A stretch of DNA of 64,000 bases from Diplolepis rosae. Its lineage: Eukaryota; Arthropoda; Insecta; Hymenoptera; Diplolepididae. The notes below the pieces were generated by a model. That model worked only from the letters and a program-made list of their open reading frames with translations, had not been told where the DNA came from and ran no database searches. Position numbers and translations under genes: made by a program. Location: contig JAPYXD010000308.1 in NCBI GenBank assembly GCA_030998225.1, positions 8,442,001 through 8,506,000 on the forward strand, written 5' to 3'. This document shows positions 1 through 12,179 of the stretch, piece by piece (the first letter of the stretch is position 1; every line of letters begins with the position of its first letter).

Positions 1-383
1 CTTAATTCAATTTTATTTTTTAAAGTTCATTGTTAATTCTTAGCGTTAAGTTTAGAAGATATCGTCGGTCAAAGTTGATACTGGGTGGATTCTACCCAAT
101 TTTTAATGTATGTTTGATAAAAATATGTGTAAATGAAGGGTTAAGCTTTTTATAAACTATCTATAATTAGACAATTTTACCAAACAAAATAGTTTTTCTA
201 ACTTTTTGGTCAAGAGGACTATCCAAAACTCTTTTAAACAAATTTCATGATTTAAGTTGTGAAGCTGCAATTTTCAATCATATGAACGGAATAAATCACA
301 CTTAATTGTCATGAGGTTTCAGAAGAAATATGTGTAATTCTAGTCTCGTCAGTACATTAACTTATAGTAACCGAGGGAAACTT

Positions 384-730
384 CCGGCTGGAGAAATTCA
401 CATACACGTGAATTGAATTTAAAGAAATTCAACGTGAATTTCCGGTTGGCGTTTTAGAACAATTCATAAGAAGTCTAGGTGACTTATTACGTGGAGTTTT
501 TATTTATAACCTTTATGCACGCGAAAAATTGTTAAAACACGTAAAAAATTTTAGAATGAAACTTGCTGAGACCCGCAGAGCTTAAAAAATTCGATAATGC
601 CCTCCATTCTGACGAGTTTCTTGTGGTTTGAAAGATGAAAAAAATCCACGTGGAAGAATTGTTCCAAAACGTCAATTAAAATTCACGTGAAATTTCAATG
701 TGGAATTTTATGTGGATTGTGTCAGCTGGG
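384..730. mobile_element. Palindromic MITE-like element
   Basis: Two imperfect inverted arms (about 384-465 and 655-730) share blocks around CACGTGAATT and GAACAATTC, with a roughly 190-bp spacer. There is no coding capacity. It lies downstream of the zinc-finger gene's stop codon, so it could fall in that gene's 3' UTR or flank. The arms and lack of an ORF suggest a non-autonomous DNA element; the superfamily is not recognisable. Confidence 0.5.
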
Positions 731-1151
731 CTTGCTTCAAGGTGAACGAGTGATCTCAGGAAACTAAAAATGTGAAGTTGCCATAAGATTGATGTAACAT
801 TGTATAAACATTTTTTTTTCGAGTCGGCATTTTCTCATCTCGTACTAGTTAAAATTCTTTAAAGTATATGAAGTTTATATTTTATACGGTTTTTGTGTAC
901 GTGTATGTGCAAAAGTAAATGTACATATACTTTGAGTGGATTCCACTAAGGCCGATTAAAATTTATGACCAGTATATCCGTCATTTTAAATTCCGATTTG
1001 CTAATCTGAGTGTTTGACGGTCGATTAAAAAATTAATGGTAGCTAATGGGATCGGCTCATAATCTGATTCACAATCAGACAATGCTCGTTCAAACCAAAA
1101 ATATATTTTTCTTAACCTTACATAATTGCAATAACTAAGCCGAGAAGTCAA

Positions 1152-1323
1152 ATGGATTAGCTAATGAATTATCTACGAATCACCTGAGAAAAGTAAACCT
1201 CTGCACAGAAAACGGGTAAAACCAATTTCAAACTGTCTAGAGTGGGCCTGTACTTACCTCTTTCTCATTTTTCTGTGCAGTGATTTGCTTTTATCGAGTA
1301 ATTCGTAGCCAATTTTACATCCA
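1152..1323. mobile_element. Short palindromic MITE-like element
   Basis: Inverted arms at about 1152-1212 and 1269-1323. The inner 13 bp (CTGCACAGAAAA type) match exactly, and the outer part shares CTACGAAT and AAAAG blocks. The spacer is about 56 bp. No ORF. The rest of 731-1755 is AT-rich with nothing recognised. Confidence 0.45.
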
Positions 1324-1755
1324 TAACAGCCTGCTGTTTACCTCAATAACTCTTTTGAAGAATGTACCACAACCTCTCTATAGGGTCGGGTGTCAGCCAA
1401 GAGGGTTAACTATGTGTACGAATATTTTTGCTAAATTGTAATCTTCTTGTGAATTAATGTAATTTCTAATTCTTGAAGAATTGTATGACCCATGGCTAGT
1501 AATTTTACATATTTAAAAGTATTAAGTGCATCTATAATATGAACCGCAGATGTTATTTTTTTCTTTCAAGACTTATTTTATATCAAATTTAATGACAACT
1601 TGAAACACAGTATGTGTAGTCTAGGTGCATTTTGTGGTATTACTTTTCAATAAAATATTATAAATGCTAACATATTCTCACAATACTTCCTTTTTTTAGT
1701 ATAAAATATTCACAATTTGGTAAAAAAATAATTAAAATGTCTTTATGTTCCCATA

Positions 1756-2209
1756 TTACTGATGACTTTTACTAAGTAAATGAGAATTAAACTGATATAA
1801 ATTACAACATTGTTCGCCGCAAATATTGCATTTCCAAGGGTTGCTTTCACTATGACAACCTTTATGTAAAAAATATAACGTTTGGTCAGGAAATGTTATT
1901 CTGCAATGTGTACATTGCAACCCACTCAATCGGGGATCTGGTCTAGTAAAAGATAGTGATTTACCCCGTGAATGTAGATTAGAAGTTGAACTATTATTAT
2001 TATTGCTGATATTGTTACAATTACTGGACAATTTTCTACGTAGATCATCTCTCAACAACGATTTTAGAGGAGAGACCTTTATTGACGAGTCAACAGGCAG
2101 AATACTGGATGATGTACCATTATCATTTAAATAATGACTGTTGGGTTCTTGTTTTATTGGGATGAGTGAGATCGATGGAGTAATAGTTTCATCTTCACCA
2201 CTAATATTT
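1756..2209 (-). CDS. Terminal exon of C2H2 zinc-finger gene (Ikaros/Hunchback-type C-terminal finger pair)
   Basis: Last coding exon of a minus-strand gene, 454 nt (150 residues plus TAA). The acceptor is a good pyrimidine tract ending in CAG at 2211-2210. The first base completes an Arg codon begun in the exon at 10812-10477. The exon holds a putative SUMO site (IKQEP), an Asn/Ser run, and two C-terminal fingers. The first has Cys301/Cys304 and His317/His321, the second Cys329/Cys332 and His345/His351, counted from the start of the partial protein. The LHKGCH spacing and the CNICG second finger resemble the dimerisation pair that ends Ikaros and Hunchback proteins. By analogy this is a nuclear DNA-binding regulator whose terminal pair mediates protein contacts. 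That is family inference and the specific orthologue is not recognised. The open frame continues past the acceptor into intron to 2322, which is not counted. Confidence 0.85.
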
Positions 2210-2288
2210 CTGTAACAGAAAGAAATGTGTTGTAATTTTTTAAGAAACGCATTCAGATAAAAGAAAATAGAATTCATTCTGGGATATA

Positions 2289-3273
2289 CGTAGTAAGGTC
2301 CAAAAGTTCCGGCCCAATCCAATTCGAGACCTCGAAAATGGGTTCAGTCTCACGTATCGAATGATTCATCATTGCTTGTATAATAAGCATAGCCAACACA
2401 ACATCATTTGTGGGAAGTTTTACTTTTCTTTTTTAGTTCGAAGAAATATGCTGCTGAAAGTCATCGATTGTTTTCGGAAACTTACGGTGATTATACTACA
2501 CCGATTAAAACATGTGAGTGCTAGATTCAGACTCTCTAAAAGTGGTGATTTCGACACGGAGGAGAAAGAAAGTCCAGGCCATCCGAAAAAGATCGAAGAT
2601 GAGGAGTGGGAGACATTACTCGATGAAAACCCGTGTCAAACGTAAGATGGACTGATGGAATCATCGGGAGTTGATCGTTCAACCCTTTCTAGACGCTTAC
2701 ATGTACATTGGGTCCCGAACGAGTTGAAGCCGAGAGACGTCGATTTTGCAGCATGTCAACGGTCGGCCCAATGTTGCAAAACCGGTGGAAATCTACTTGG
2801 AAACGCATAAATGGGAAATTTTACCCCACCTACCTTATTCTCCAGACATTGCTCCTTCTGATTACCACTTGTTTCGATAAATACTCATGGTCTGTCTGAG
2901 CAACGCTTCACTTCTTAGGAAGATACCAAAAAATGGATCAATTTGTAGAAAGCCACCAAAAATGAATCGCTTTTCCGACGTGGTATCCGTATGCTGCAAG
3001 AAAGATGGCAAAAAATAGTGGCTAGCGGTGGACAATACTTTGAATGATCGACTAGTAACCACTTTTTAAAAATAAAGTCGTAATTTTACAACAACAAAAA
3101 AACTCTCAAAATTAGTGCACGTTCCCAATATTCTTCTGCGGTCAGAAATGCTTGCGAAGAGATGTATCAAGTGTATTAAACATAAAGGAGATTAAATTGA
3201 GAATTAATAATAGCTGTGTTTCTTCTTCAACCTTCTTTCTATTTCAGGTCAGAACCTTTTGGTCCTTACTACG
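2289..3273 (+). mobile_element. Mariner-family element, internally deleted, with TIRs
   Basis: The ends are inverted repeats (CGTAGTAAGGTCC at 2289 and its complement ending 3273), each flanked by TA (2287-2288 and 3274-3275). The plus strand carries degraded mariner transposase: an HTH-region stretch with SGDFDTEE and DEEWETLLDENPCQT (2440-2645), then a frameshifted stretch ending in the family's SGGQYFE tail at about 3045. The catalytic core is missing, so it cannot mobilise itself. It sits 79 bp upstream of the 3' splice site of the terminal zinc-finger exon. Confidence 0.8.
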
Positions 3274-3275
3274 TA

Positions 3276-4095
3276 ATAAGCAGCCCTGAAGAAGCATAAA
3301 AGTTCCGGAATTTCAGATTTTACAGATTTGTCTGTACAGTTTTTCATAATTGTAAAGATTAAAGTCATGTTGTTCAGTAAATACTTTTGCAGCACAGTGC
3401 AAAAAATATCAAGATTTGTTATGGAAAACGGAATATTATCAGAGGTAATTTTTGAACGCGATAAGAAGGAATTTATTTTCCAAGTGTCGACAACTTAAAT
3501 GTACTTTCATTTGATGAATAAAACGGACACTGTACAGCTGTAGTTAATCAAGCTGAGCCAATAAAAATGCCATTCGGATTATTCCTAATACTAAATACGA
3601 CATGAATTTGAATACAAATATTATAAAAGTTCAGTTATCACAACACAATCATTTTTCTTCACCAATGCTTGAACATATAATCAAATATTCAGTAACGCAG
3701 AACCTAATTGGGTGGAAGGCAATAATGAACGTTACTCTTCACACTTTTATTTTCCTATTAGAATATAGCATTTCATGTGCAAATACAATTGCATGAAATA
3801 TTGCATAAAGTTTTATGATATAAAAGTATAAGATCAGAGACTAGTTTAATACTAGGTTTAATTTCGAGCAGTCATCGCAGCGCAGCCTTTTGGCTATTGA
3901 CATTTGGAAATTAAAATGAAAGGGGCGCACTGATACTTAATGGGTAAAGAAGAGCAAGCGTTTCAAAAATTTCTTAAATTCGATAAATAAGATCATAGCA
4001 GGTAATACTAAAAAAAATATGATAAGGCCTATAAATTCGTTAATAAAATTGATAGTTAGAAATTACATGGACAAACTCATTTATTTTCATCTTCA
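3276..4095. other. AT-rich intron sequence, nothing recognised
   Basis: Low-GC sequence with stop codons in all frames, no convincing ORF, no TIR pair and no RNA motif. It is part of the last intron of the zinc-finger gene (2210-10476). Confidence 0.5.
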
Positions 4096-4560
4096 CAGAA
4101 AAGGGCGCTAACCATACCAAGATCGTAATCAAGAAACCCTTGCCCGCCTAGCTCAGCGAAAACGGATTCCGTAGAGGCGAACCTTTTACGCGGCATCTCC
4201 AGTAGTTCAGGGATGCTAATAATTATAAGATATATTCAAAAAATTATTCGGCTTAAGATCTCCTTCCGACCACAAGACTGACGAAATGTAGGAGTCTTTT
4301 CCCTTTTAACACGGTGAATGGCACTAGGCCTCACTTTGCAAAGGAGTACGTAAGGAAGCGACCATACTCCCACGGGTTTTCTTAACTATCAAAACCTTCC
4401 CAGCTTATAACTGTGCAGCCCCTGCTCTCCACTGGGAGACCCGTCATCTATTCTACCAGCCCACCGTTCCTATATTCCCTTTATATTTAACTCTCTTCCT
4501 ATTATCCTCTCTCGCTATCTGTCATTCTTTCGCCTGTAAGAGTTACAATAAATTAGATCG
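4096..4560. repeat. Unassigned GC-richer block
   Basis: A block clearly richer in C and G than its flanks, with pyrimidine-rich 3' half (4440-4540) ending near CAATAAATTAG. It has no ORF. The composition would suit a LINE or LTR remnant, but no domain supports it. Confidence 0.2.
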
Positions 4561-4568
4561 TGGATATA

Positions 4569-5507
4569 CAAGGTGCGTTCAAAAATAAACGAGACTTTTT
4601 CAAAATAGCTATTTATAGTGGCGCTATCTTCTGATGGGAGTAGGACTTGTAAAGGTACATCCTTCACTGACGTTCTGTCAAAATTTCATGACCAACGGAC
4701 AATTAGAAGCCGAGTTATTGCTTTATAAGGGACAGTGTGTTTATAGCATCGGTCGAAAAATGAACTTCGGACAAAGAGCAAATATTAAGTTTTGTTTGAA
4801 ACTTGGTAAAACTTTTACTGAAAGGTTTGAATTAATGAAACAAGTATATGGTGACAATTGTTTATTCCGTGCCAGAGTCCATGAGTGGTTTAAACGATTC
4901 AAAGAAGGTCGTGAAGACATCAAGGACGACGAACATCCCGGTCAGGAAAGTTTCGTGATTACACCAAGTAATATTGAAATTGTGCGTGAATTTATAACAA
5001 ATGAGCCAAAATCTTCTTTGCGACACATGGCAATGGAATTAAACATGTCAAAAGATTCAATTCATCGCATTTTGACCGAAAATTCGCTGTGTGAGGCCGC
5101 AATACCGTGAAAATGGCAGTTGGCGCCTTTTGCACGATAATGCGCCGGCCCATCGTTCAACGCTTATCACTGATTTTTTGACCAAAAATCACATTTTATC
5201 CGTCAACCACTCACCGTATTCGCCTGATATGGCTCCCTGTGACTTCTACCTATTCGGAAAATTGCATTTGGCCATGAAAGGAAAACGTTTTGCGTCCGTA
5301 GAGGCCATCCAAAAGACTTGTACCGACATCCTGAAGGACATTCTGGTTAATGACCTGAGACACTCTTTCGAAAAGCTTTTGGATCGAGCAAAACAGTGTA
5401 TCGAGGCCGGAGGGGACTATTTTAAATAAATAAACTCGAATTTATCAGAACAAAGCTCCTGTCGTTTCTATTTCAGCTCAGTCTCGTTTATTTTGGAACG
5501 CACCTTG
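4569..5507 (+). mobile_element. Mariner element, internally deleted, with intact TIRs
   Basis: The TIRs start CAAGGTGCGTTC (4569) and end with the complement at 5507, each bounded by TA (4567-4568, 5508-5509). Plus-strand transposase pieces: the N-terminal paired-type HTH region about 4760-5085 (EWFKRFKEGREDIKDD then DEHPGQ), a frameshift near 5090, and the C-terminal catalytic part 5110-5429 with HDNAPAHRS and SPDMAPCDFYLF, ending GGDYFK. The stretch with the first catalytic Asp is deleted. A TIR-bounded internal deletion is typical of non-autonomous mariner derivatives. Confidence 0.88.
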
Positions 5508-5509
5508 TA

Positions 5510-6230
5510 AGTGGAAACCACGAAAAGTTCTGTCTGATCCCTGATTCGAATCGGGGTTCACACTCCATATAAGCCAACCGATGACCGATCTGTCACGTTC
5601 TTGGTAATCACTTACAGAATGATAATCTCCATGTTCATATCATACGAAACAAGAAAATCTCTTGGCACTACTAGAATCGCTCCTCAAATTGAAGGTTATA
5701 AATAACTTCTTTCGTTTTCGAATTATCCTCTTGCATGCATTTTCCAGCGTCCCCACTAGGTGGTCAATTTGCCGATTTTTTACGATAATTGTCATTTGAG
5801 TAGGCATTTCAATACTGGGGTTGACATTCCGATGATCGCATGGTACTCTACAATTTGTTATTAATGTTTTCACTGTAACGTGGCGTGTTGCCACTTAAAC
5901 GCACTCTCTCACCTGGCATGGGTAGAGAAACAAAGACACACAAGGCAGGATCCACAACGTAACTAGTAAGTAACCTTACGTAAGTAGGACCAGGCCAGAT
6001 CGAGTGGAAAGGGTTAAATCTTGATGAATAGCCCAAGAAGAAAGAAGAACTCGATCTGGGTGGGAAAAATGTATTATGTCTATTCCTTAAGGTACTACAT
6101 TACAAAGTACGTTTAGGTTATAAGTGACTATGTTTTGAATAATTATAAACCATTATAATGATATTTTGTTATGCCAATATGTAAATTTGTGTAACTTTCC
6201 AGAGAAGAGGGGGAGAGAGATGAATGTTGG
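5510..6230. other. No gene recognised
   Basis: Mixed-composition intron DNA. Around 5544-5561 a stem-loop CCCTGATTCGAATCGGGG resembles a tRNA T-arm (box B), but no convincing box A or cloverleaf accompanies it. Open frames here are short and carry no recognisable domain. Confidence 0.4.
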
Positions 6231-7230
6231 AACGAAAAAGGACAATAGATGGTAGGCAGGAATGGCGGCTCTCCGAATGGGAAGCGAGGGCGCACGGTTC
6301 TGGACCGGGAAGGTGTACCAATGGCAACCAGCCAGAATGGTGAATGGCCGTTCGCCGCTCGTCCTCTACCAATCACGCCGAAGATCGACTGGAAGTCGAT
6401 AACAAAACGACCAAGGAAACAAGACTCCTCCATATTGCCAGTTTTCTGGCCGGGAGGAGGTCTTAACCCATATTTAATTATAATAACTTGTTCAAAAGCG
6501 AGGAGAGGCGTGCGGGGCGGCCAATTCTAGAATAAAGGTTTAAGTCAAGAACGTGAGATGGCAGCACCTCCCGGTCATGGGAGGTGGAACGCGGAACGTA
6601 AGCTGGGCCGTGAGGAGAGACGCCATTCTGTCTTGTGTGTTCGTCCAGTTGAGTAGTGTTCGTCCTGTCACTTCGAAATACAGAAAGATTATAGAAAAAA
6701 AAGAGTAGTCGAAGCTGAAAGCCAGTTACTAGGTTTAAAGACGTTTATTTTCTCTCATTCTTCTAGAAAAAAGGTGAAGTGAAAAATTATTGTCCGGTGT
6801 GTGTGGGATTTTAATGGAGTGGATGGATGAGTGAGTGTGTGGGGTAAAAGGTAAAGTTGTAATAAAGGGGGGGGGGGGGGGATTTAAGTGAATAAAGTAC
6901 AGTTGTGTTGTTGAAATGGTAAACATGGTGAGTTTTATTTAAGCTAAAATGGACTTTCTTTTCTTTCAATCTTGTTTAGCAAAACCTCCCGGTGGTGACT
7001 GCGCCACGAATTCGCCCCCACGAAATCCCTCTACGCCGAGCTAGACGGGCAAGGGATTTCGTCATTACCCCTTTTGGGTGGTTGGCGCCCTTTTGTTTAT
7101 ATTTAAAAAGAGTTAATCATTCATATCACACTATAGGCGATATTGAGACACGTGGTCGCCAATTTGTGGCGTCGCTTGGCCGCCATTACCCTAAGTGGCG
7201 GTAAGGCGCATCATATCACACTTAATTAAA
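6230..7230. repeat. Possible LTR-retroelement-derived block
   Basis: Higher-GC block with AATAAAG at 6531, a 15-base G run at 6867-6881, a second AATAAAG at 6892 and a TGGCGCCC at 7083 that resembles a tRNA primer-binding site. A block of this make-up could be a solo LTR plus leader. No TG...CA boundaries with a target duplication, and no gag or pol, could be shown, so the call is tentative. Overlapping short ORFs on both strands are not supported as genes. Confidence 0.25.
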
Positions 7231-7549
7231 TTGAGACTGACTCACTTGTTTTTCCTCATTCATGTGAATTTCCTGGGAGTTAACATTTTGAGATCACAGG
7301 AGACAAGGAAATCAGGAGGAACCCAAAATAGTCGTCACCAACATTCAGAACACTACTGGAGATTTCAAATTTGCGTGCCAGATTCCACTATTCTGCATTA
7401 TCGTTCATCAGTCAACGCCGTTTAATATAACATCTAGACCTCACCAGAAAAATATCTCAACGTCGATATTCGCTATATGCGAGATAGCCCTATAACTACG
7501 GCCTGTAATGTTTGTAATGACGTCGATTTTACCTATAAATTATGATACA

Positions 7550-7710
7550 CATGTCAAAATTGTATATGCATTCTTAGCTTTTGCCCGAACACAAATTATT
7601 TCATATTGATTTTCAGTCAGTTTTACATCTTCCATTGATGCCAAAGCTTCATCGTCAGTGTAGGCTATAATTACGTTTGCTTCTAATTGAGTAACAGTGA
7701 CTTCACCGTC
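7550..7710 (-). pseudogene. Fragment of a repeat-encoded protein (same family as 51150-51560)
   Basis: A short minus-strand reading frame contains a segment of the form DDEALASMEDVKLTENQY followed by an Arg/Ala/Lys-rich stretch. It resembles, from memory, the N-terminal part of a multi-copy insect transposon-encoded protein that also contains a conserved LPLHIKLG motif. A piece of that motif lies at 51320-51390. The function of the family is not known to me. This is a fragment with no start context or partner domains. Confidence 0.3.
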
Positions 7711-7770
7711 ATGAAACAAAAGTAAGACATAAGGAACGAAAGTAGGACCCCAGGAAAAAACCAGATACAA

Positions 7771-9835
7771 TATGAAAACGCCGGTCGTAAATGGACGCTC
7801 TACAGGGACTGAAGTACTTCTTCAGTGCGTGTTTTTAAAAAAAACATAAATAAATTGTTTGTAACAATGTTAATGTTGTTCAATAGCAAATGATTATGGA
7901 AAAATTTCCCATGTTACAAAATGAGAAATAAGTGTATACGATTATAAAAATTATTTATAATAATGCTAATGTTGTTCGACGGCAATTAAATATACAAAAA
8001 TATTATTCTGTAGGTAAAACGAAATGATTCCGCAGATGAGAAAAATGCCCTATGATCAAAAAGGCCAAAAAAGGGCATTTGATGAGAAAAATTGTTTAAA
8101 CAATTAATGATTTCTATCGCTTAGGGTTGTGATTCAACAATAACCTTATGAAATTTCACAACGAAATCAATATTAACGATGCATTAAAATCTCGAAAATA
8201 CAGCATGTGCCAGTTTAATCTATTAATTTGTTTATAAAAATTGAAGAAATGAAGGAATTTCATCGGCAATGAAAATTTCTATTTAGCGAAAGTAAATTTA
8301 CTAATTCCATGTATTTTTGCGCAAATATCATCAAATGGGATCATGTAGGTACCAGTTTTTTTTATTCTCTTATGTTAATCGCCTTGCGAAAGTCTCAAGT
8401 GCTAGAGAAAACAACTCTGGAAGCATTGGAGATGAATATCAACCAAGTCATTAATGAAATAGGGCCAGAATTATTGGAAAATGTGGAAAACTTCAATTTC
8501 ATGTTTTTATGCACTCAAAAAACATCCTTTATTAATATGGCAACAAATAAATAAAGGAACAGTTAACAAATAATAGACTTAATATTAGAAAAATTGCAAT
8601 TGTTGGAAAATTAAAAACAGAAATAGTATATTGAGCAACAAGGGGAAAGAAGCTCATTTTGCGAGTCTGAAGTTTGATGCCCAAACAAAGCGAGGGCAAC
8701 AATTACACGAGTAAAATCAATGTTTTTCTTGTGTTGTACACAATTTTTTTCCTAAGGGTGGGTCAAAAAACAAAATCGTTTGCCCCGCAAGGGGCAATAA
8801 AATGCACTTTATGACCCGCTAGTAGGAAAATATTTTTTTAACTAGGATTTATGTATTTAAATACACATCCATCATTACGTCAGTAGATGTTATTTCACTA
8901 ACGTAGAAATTGAAAATTTCTGCTATGATTGTATACAACATACATAAATTCAATAAGATCTCAATATAACGTCAATGTTTAGTAACAATTATTTATGTAA
9001 CACAAGTTTTGTTAAATAAAATGATGTGTCCTGATATGGTAAAAGTTGTTTGCTGCTAAGAGAAGCAGCCGCTGTGGGTGAGCTTTAATCATAGGACATG
9101 ATTTACTGAGACACCCAAAAGGGCAACCATCTGCCCAGAATAACGGCAACTTGTGGCAGCAAGCGGAACATTAGCATAACCTATTAAGAATGTTTCGATT
9201 GATTAAGCTCTAACAATCGCCTCAGCAGGAGTGTTACGGCAGTGCATCGATTGGTTGCCACCAGCCCAAAAGAGCGTATCGAAAATGACCGATTACAGGT
9301 CGCTGGCGAAAATAATATTTCCCACTATGAACATGCTCGTTTCAAACAAAATATTACACTTCCCACGTACACCTATGATAAGCTTAGAAATTTGGAGTAG
9401 TTTTGGTTGACAGAAGTAATTGGGAATCGATTTGTGTTATCGATTTAATTTTGACAACTATCATAACCAAGCTCTTGAAATCAAATGTATCTTATCTAGT
9501 TTTTCGCGTCATATTTTTTTCTTGGGATGCTATTAGAGAAAACAAAATCAAACGCCCTTCAAAGGTTACTTAAAAAAAAATTAAGATGGTCGAATTTCAC
9601 AAGAAAAACACAAAAACATGTTTCAAACTAAAATATAAAGTTGTTTTCAATTGGTCACTATAATATAATTCCCTTGGACCAGGAAATCTGTTTTACTGTT
9701 AGAGTTTCTAGTATAGGACCTTACATTTGTGATTGCATGCATATTTTTAAAAATGAGTCTGGAAACGGTGTTACTGTCGTTGGATAGCGTTATCGGAACA
9801 TTTTGACAAATTTCTTTTGGCCACTGAAACATCGA
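7771..9835. other. AT-rich stretch with minor repeats and a possible Tc1-like tail
   Basis: No gene. Two related AT-rich units around TAATGTTGTTC at about 7870 and 7976. A plus-strand frame at 8395-8554 (NQVINEIGPELLENVENF) vaguely resembles the C-terminal helix region of Tc1-like transposases, but too weakly for its own entry. An imperfect hairpin with GCCCC/GGGGC at its apex occupies about 8752-8838. Confidence 0.35.
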
Positions 9836-9945
9836 ATTTATTGCAAACGATTTTTCGCGATGAAAAAATTTCGCGTAATTCTGCAGCCAATTGGCCGCCT
9901 AGATGGTGTGATTTAACACCGTTAGACTATTTCAAAGAGATCGAT
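9836..9945 (+). pseudogene. Tc1/mariner-superfamily transposase fragment
   Basis: The frame reads through a run containing ISRNSAANWPPR then CDLTPLDYF. This corresponds to the WPPRSPDLTPLDFFLWG block next to a catalytic residue in a widespread insect Tc1-like group; another copy of that group is at 29647-30396. Only about 35 residues survive. 9946-10476 holds nothing recognisable. Confidence 0.55.
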
Positions 9946-10476
9946 CCGTAAACGAGGTCTTCTATTATTTTTCATTCATTCCAAATGTGTGTTTTATTTA
10001 AAATTCGAATTTCAGTGTTGGAAAGCCCTCTACTTGTGTAATTACAATATATTAAGATTTATGTAACTAACTTATTAATTCACACTTTTTGAATTATATT
10101 TCATCATGAAATTTTATTAAAATTTTGAACTGAATGTGAAAAGTCGGTCAAGTTCCGAAATAGCAAGACTTGCAAAAATCACAAGTATATTTACTCCTTC
10201 ATAAGTGGAAATAAAAAGTTTTGCAAATTGTAATTTATTGACTTAGAAGCGCGTGAAATTTATTACAGGAATAATTCAAATAGAGACAAGAGGGCAGCGA
10301 TAGCATTAAAAATTTCCATTAAAAATTCCATTTCCAAATGGGGGCGGAACACATGCTTTTACCGTCACATTTGTTTTCTTTTATTTACCATTTGATTTCA
10401 GTCCCGTGATTTACTACATCCAAAATATAAAGATCAAAAGTAGAAATTTATTTGCAGAATCTATAAATAGACTGAC

Positions 10477-10812
10477 CTGTGGACTATATTGCTATTAATG
10501 GACCGGTGATGGTGATTACTGCTTGAAGTGTTGCTGTTACTTTCGGCACTTTGTGGACTGTTAGGACTATCTCCATTCAATGGAGCTGGACTCGGGTTGC
10601 ATTGTGTAACAGCTGCGTCTGTATAAGGGATCGAAATTTCGACATGCGGTGTAAGAAAGTGCATTGGCGGAGTTGCATTATCAGCTGATCGATTACCAGT
10701 ACTATCACCACTATCAGACAGAGGGGTAGAAGGCACAACTTCCCTAGGAGAGCAGCTGCTTAAAAGTGACGTTGAGTTATTTCGTCCTGGGTTGTCTAGA
10801 TCTATACCATGT
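10477..10812 (-). CDS. Internal exon of the C2H2 zinc-finger gene
   Basis: The exon is 336 nt, bounded by an acceptor ending TTTTGCAG (10820-10813) and a donor AG|GTCAGT (10476-10471). It starts with one base completing Arg90, followed at once by His91, the last zinc ligand of finger 3 whose first three ligands are on the exon at 49553-49285. It ends two bases into Arg202, completed by the exon at 2209. Apart from that histidine it encodes a low-complexity linker rich in Ser, Asn, Pro and Thr with an NHHHR run. No further domain is visible. Such linkers are usual between the DNA-binding and C-terminal fingers of Ikaros/Hunchback-like factors. Confidence 0.85.
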
Positions 10813-11339
10813 CTGCAAAATTAATAAACTGATAAAAGTCAATTCATATTTAAAGTTTAAAATCCAAATTTCAAATAGATTCTAGTTCTAATTATAATAT
10901 ATATTTTAAGTTCTATTAAAATTTTATAAACAATACTTTCATATTTTTTTAAGAAAACCATTAAGATTACTTAGAGAAAAATATTTAAAAAAACCTCCAT
11001 ACTGTATTCTAAACTACGCTCGTCCGTTTTCTGTACATTATACTGCAACTTTTCACTACAAATTGAACAGTTAAGTGCAAGTTCTTTATTCACTCTTATT
11101 ATTTTTTAAATATTTTATTTCAATTCTCTTACTAGGGTGTTTGAAATAGACAAGTACTATCCTTCAAGCCTCTTCTGTCAAAATTTGAGCAAATCCATTC
11201 AATAATTTACAACTTACTATTTGAATAACCGTTGAACACAGGTTCTAATAATAAGAAAAACTTTATTAAACATTCACAAGTTTACATGTGAGTCCGCAGG
11301 CCAGGGTGCCTCACGGAGATCTAATCTTCGCAATCGGTT

Positions 11340-11938
11340 TTTTGCAAAGTTGCAAAAAAGTGAATTTCATGTGTTAATTATACACTACGTTTTGCGTGGA
11401 AAAAACCTTATCAAAAACCAAGGCCAGGCTCGATAAATATTATTCGGACTCTACTCCGACGTATGTAATGGTTCAGAAGTGGTTTACCGAATTTCGTTGT
11501 GGTCGTACGAGCACAAAAATCATACCAAATCCAGATCGTCCAAATAAGATCACTACACCAGAAATGATGAATAAAATCCCTGATATTATTTTGAATGACC
11601 CGAAAGTGAAAGGGCGTAAGATAGCTCAGATCGTATACATTTCAAATGAGCGTGTGAACAATATTTTGCATACACATTTGTGCATGAGAAAGTTCTGTGC
11701 AAGATGGGTGCCGCGATTGCTCACAATCGACCAAAAACAGTCAGTTAAACCTGGTGGAAAGGCACCAAAGCGTCCAAAAATGCAACAATCGACTGAGAAT
11801 GTTACGGTTAGTGTTTTTTGGGATGCACATGGAGTAATCTTAATCGACTACCTTAAAAAAGGAAGGACGATTACTGGATCATATTATGCTGCATTATTGG
11901 GTTGATTGGTTTACGAAATCAGGAAGAAAAGGCCATTC
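11340..11938 (+). mobile_element. Irritans-type mariner remnant, 3'-truncated
   Basis: An open frame of 169 residues from 11396 begins MEKTLSKTKARLDKYYSDS and continues with VQKWFTEFRCGRTSTK, matching the N-terminus of irritans-group mariner transposases. After LLTIDQK it jumps to a stretch carrying APKRPKMQQS and SVFWDAHGVILIDYL, so the segment with the first catalytic Asp is deleted. Similarity ends at about 11938, exactly where the inverted-repeat arm at 11941-12170 starts. The last catalytic residues and 3' TIR are therefore gone. 10813-11339 has nothing recognised. Confidence 0.8.
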
Positions 11939-11940
11939 TA

Positions 11941-12170
11941 AATTTTTGTGAAAGATAAAAATATAGGGAATAATTAAAATCAGGATAATCTTAAAACTCA
12001 AAAGCTTATCTCATCGCTTGAAAATCAAAATCAAACTGGACAAAATGAACAAAAAAAACTTAGAAATTTGCAACCAACCCAGCCGGAAATATTTTTTTTT
12101 TTTTTTTTTTTTTTATAAAAGAAGGAAGTCCAATTGGTAATTAATGATAAAGGCGAACAGTTTTCAATTT
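11941..12170 (-). repeat. Inverted-repeat arm B' (partner of 14894-15139)
   Basis: Reverse complement of 14894-15139, with clear similarity over about 230 bp. Shared blocks include CAACCCAGCCGGAAAT, a poly-T/A tract and AGGAAGTCCAATTGGTAATT. Its outer end abuts the truncated mariner, so one element cut the other. It has the orientation expected of a Penelope-like pseudo-LTR copy. Confidence 0.8.
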
Positions 12171-12179
12171 TGAGAACTT

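Noticed and set aside
5544..5561. T-arm-like stem-loop suggesting a tRNA gene
   Set aside because: No matching box A, acceptor stem or anticodon arm nearby, so at most a SINE scrap.
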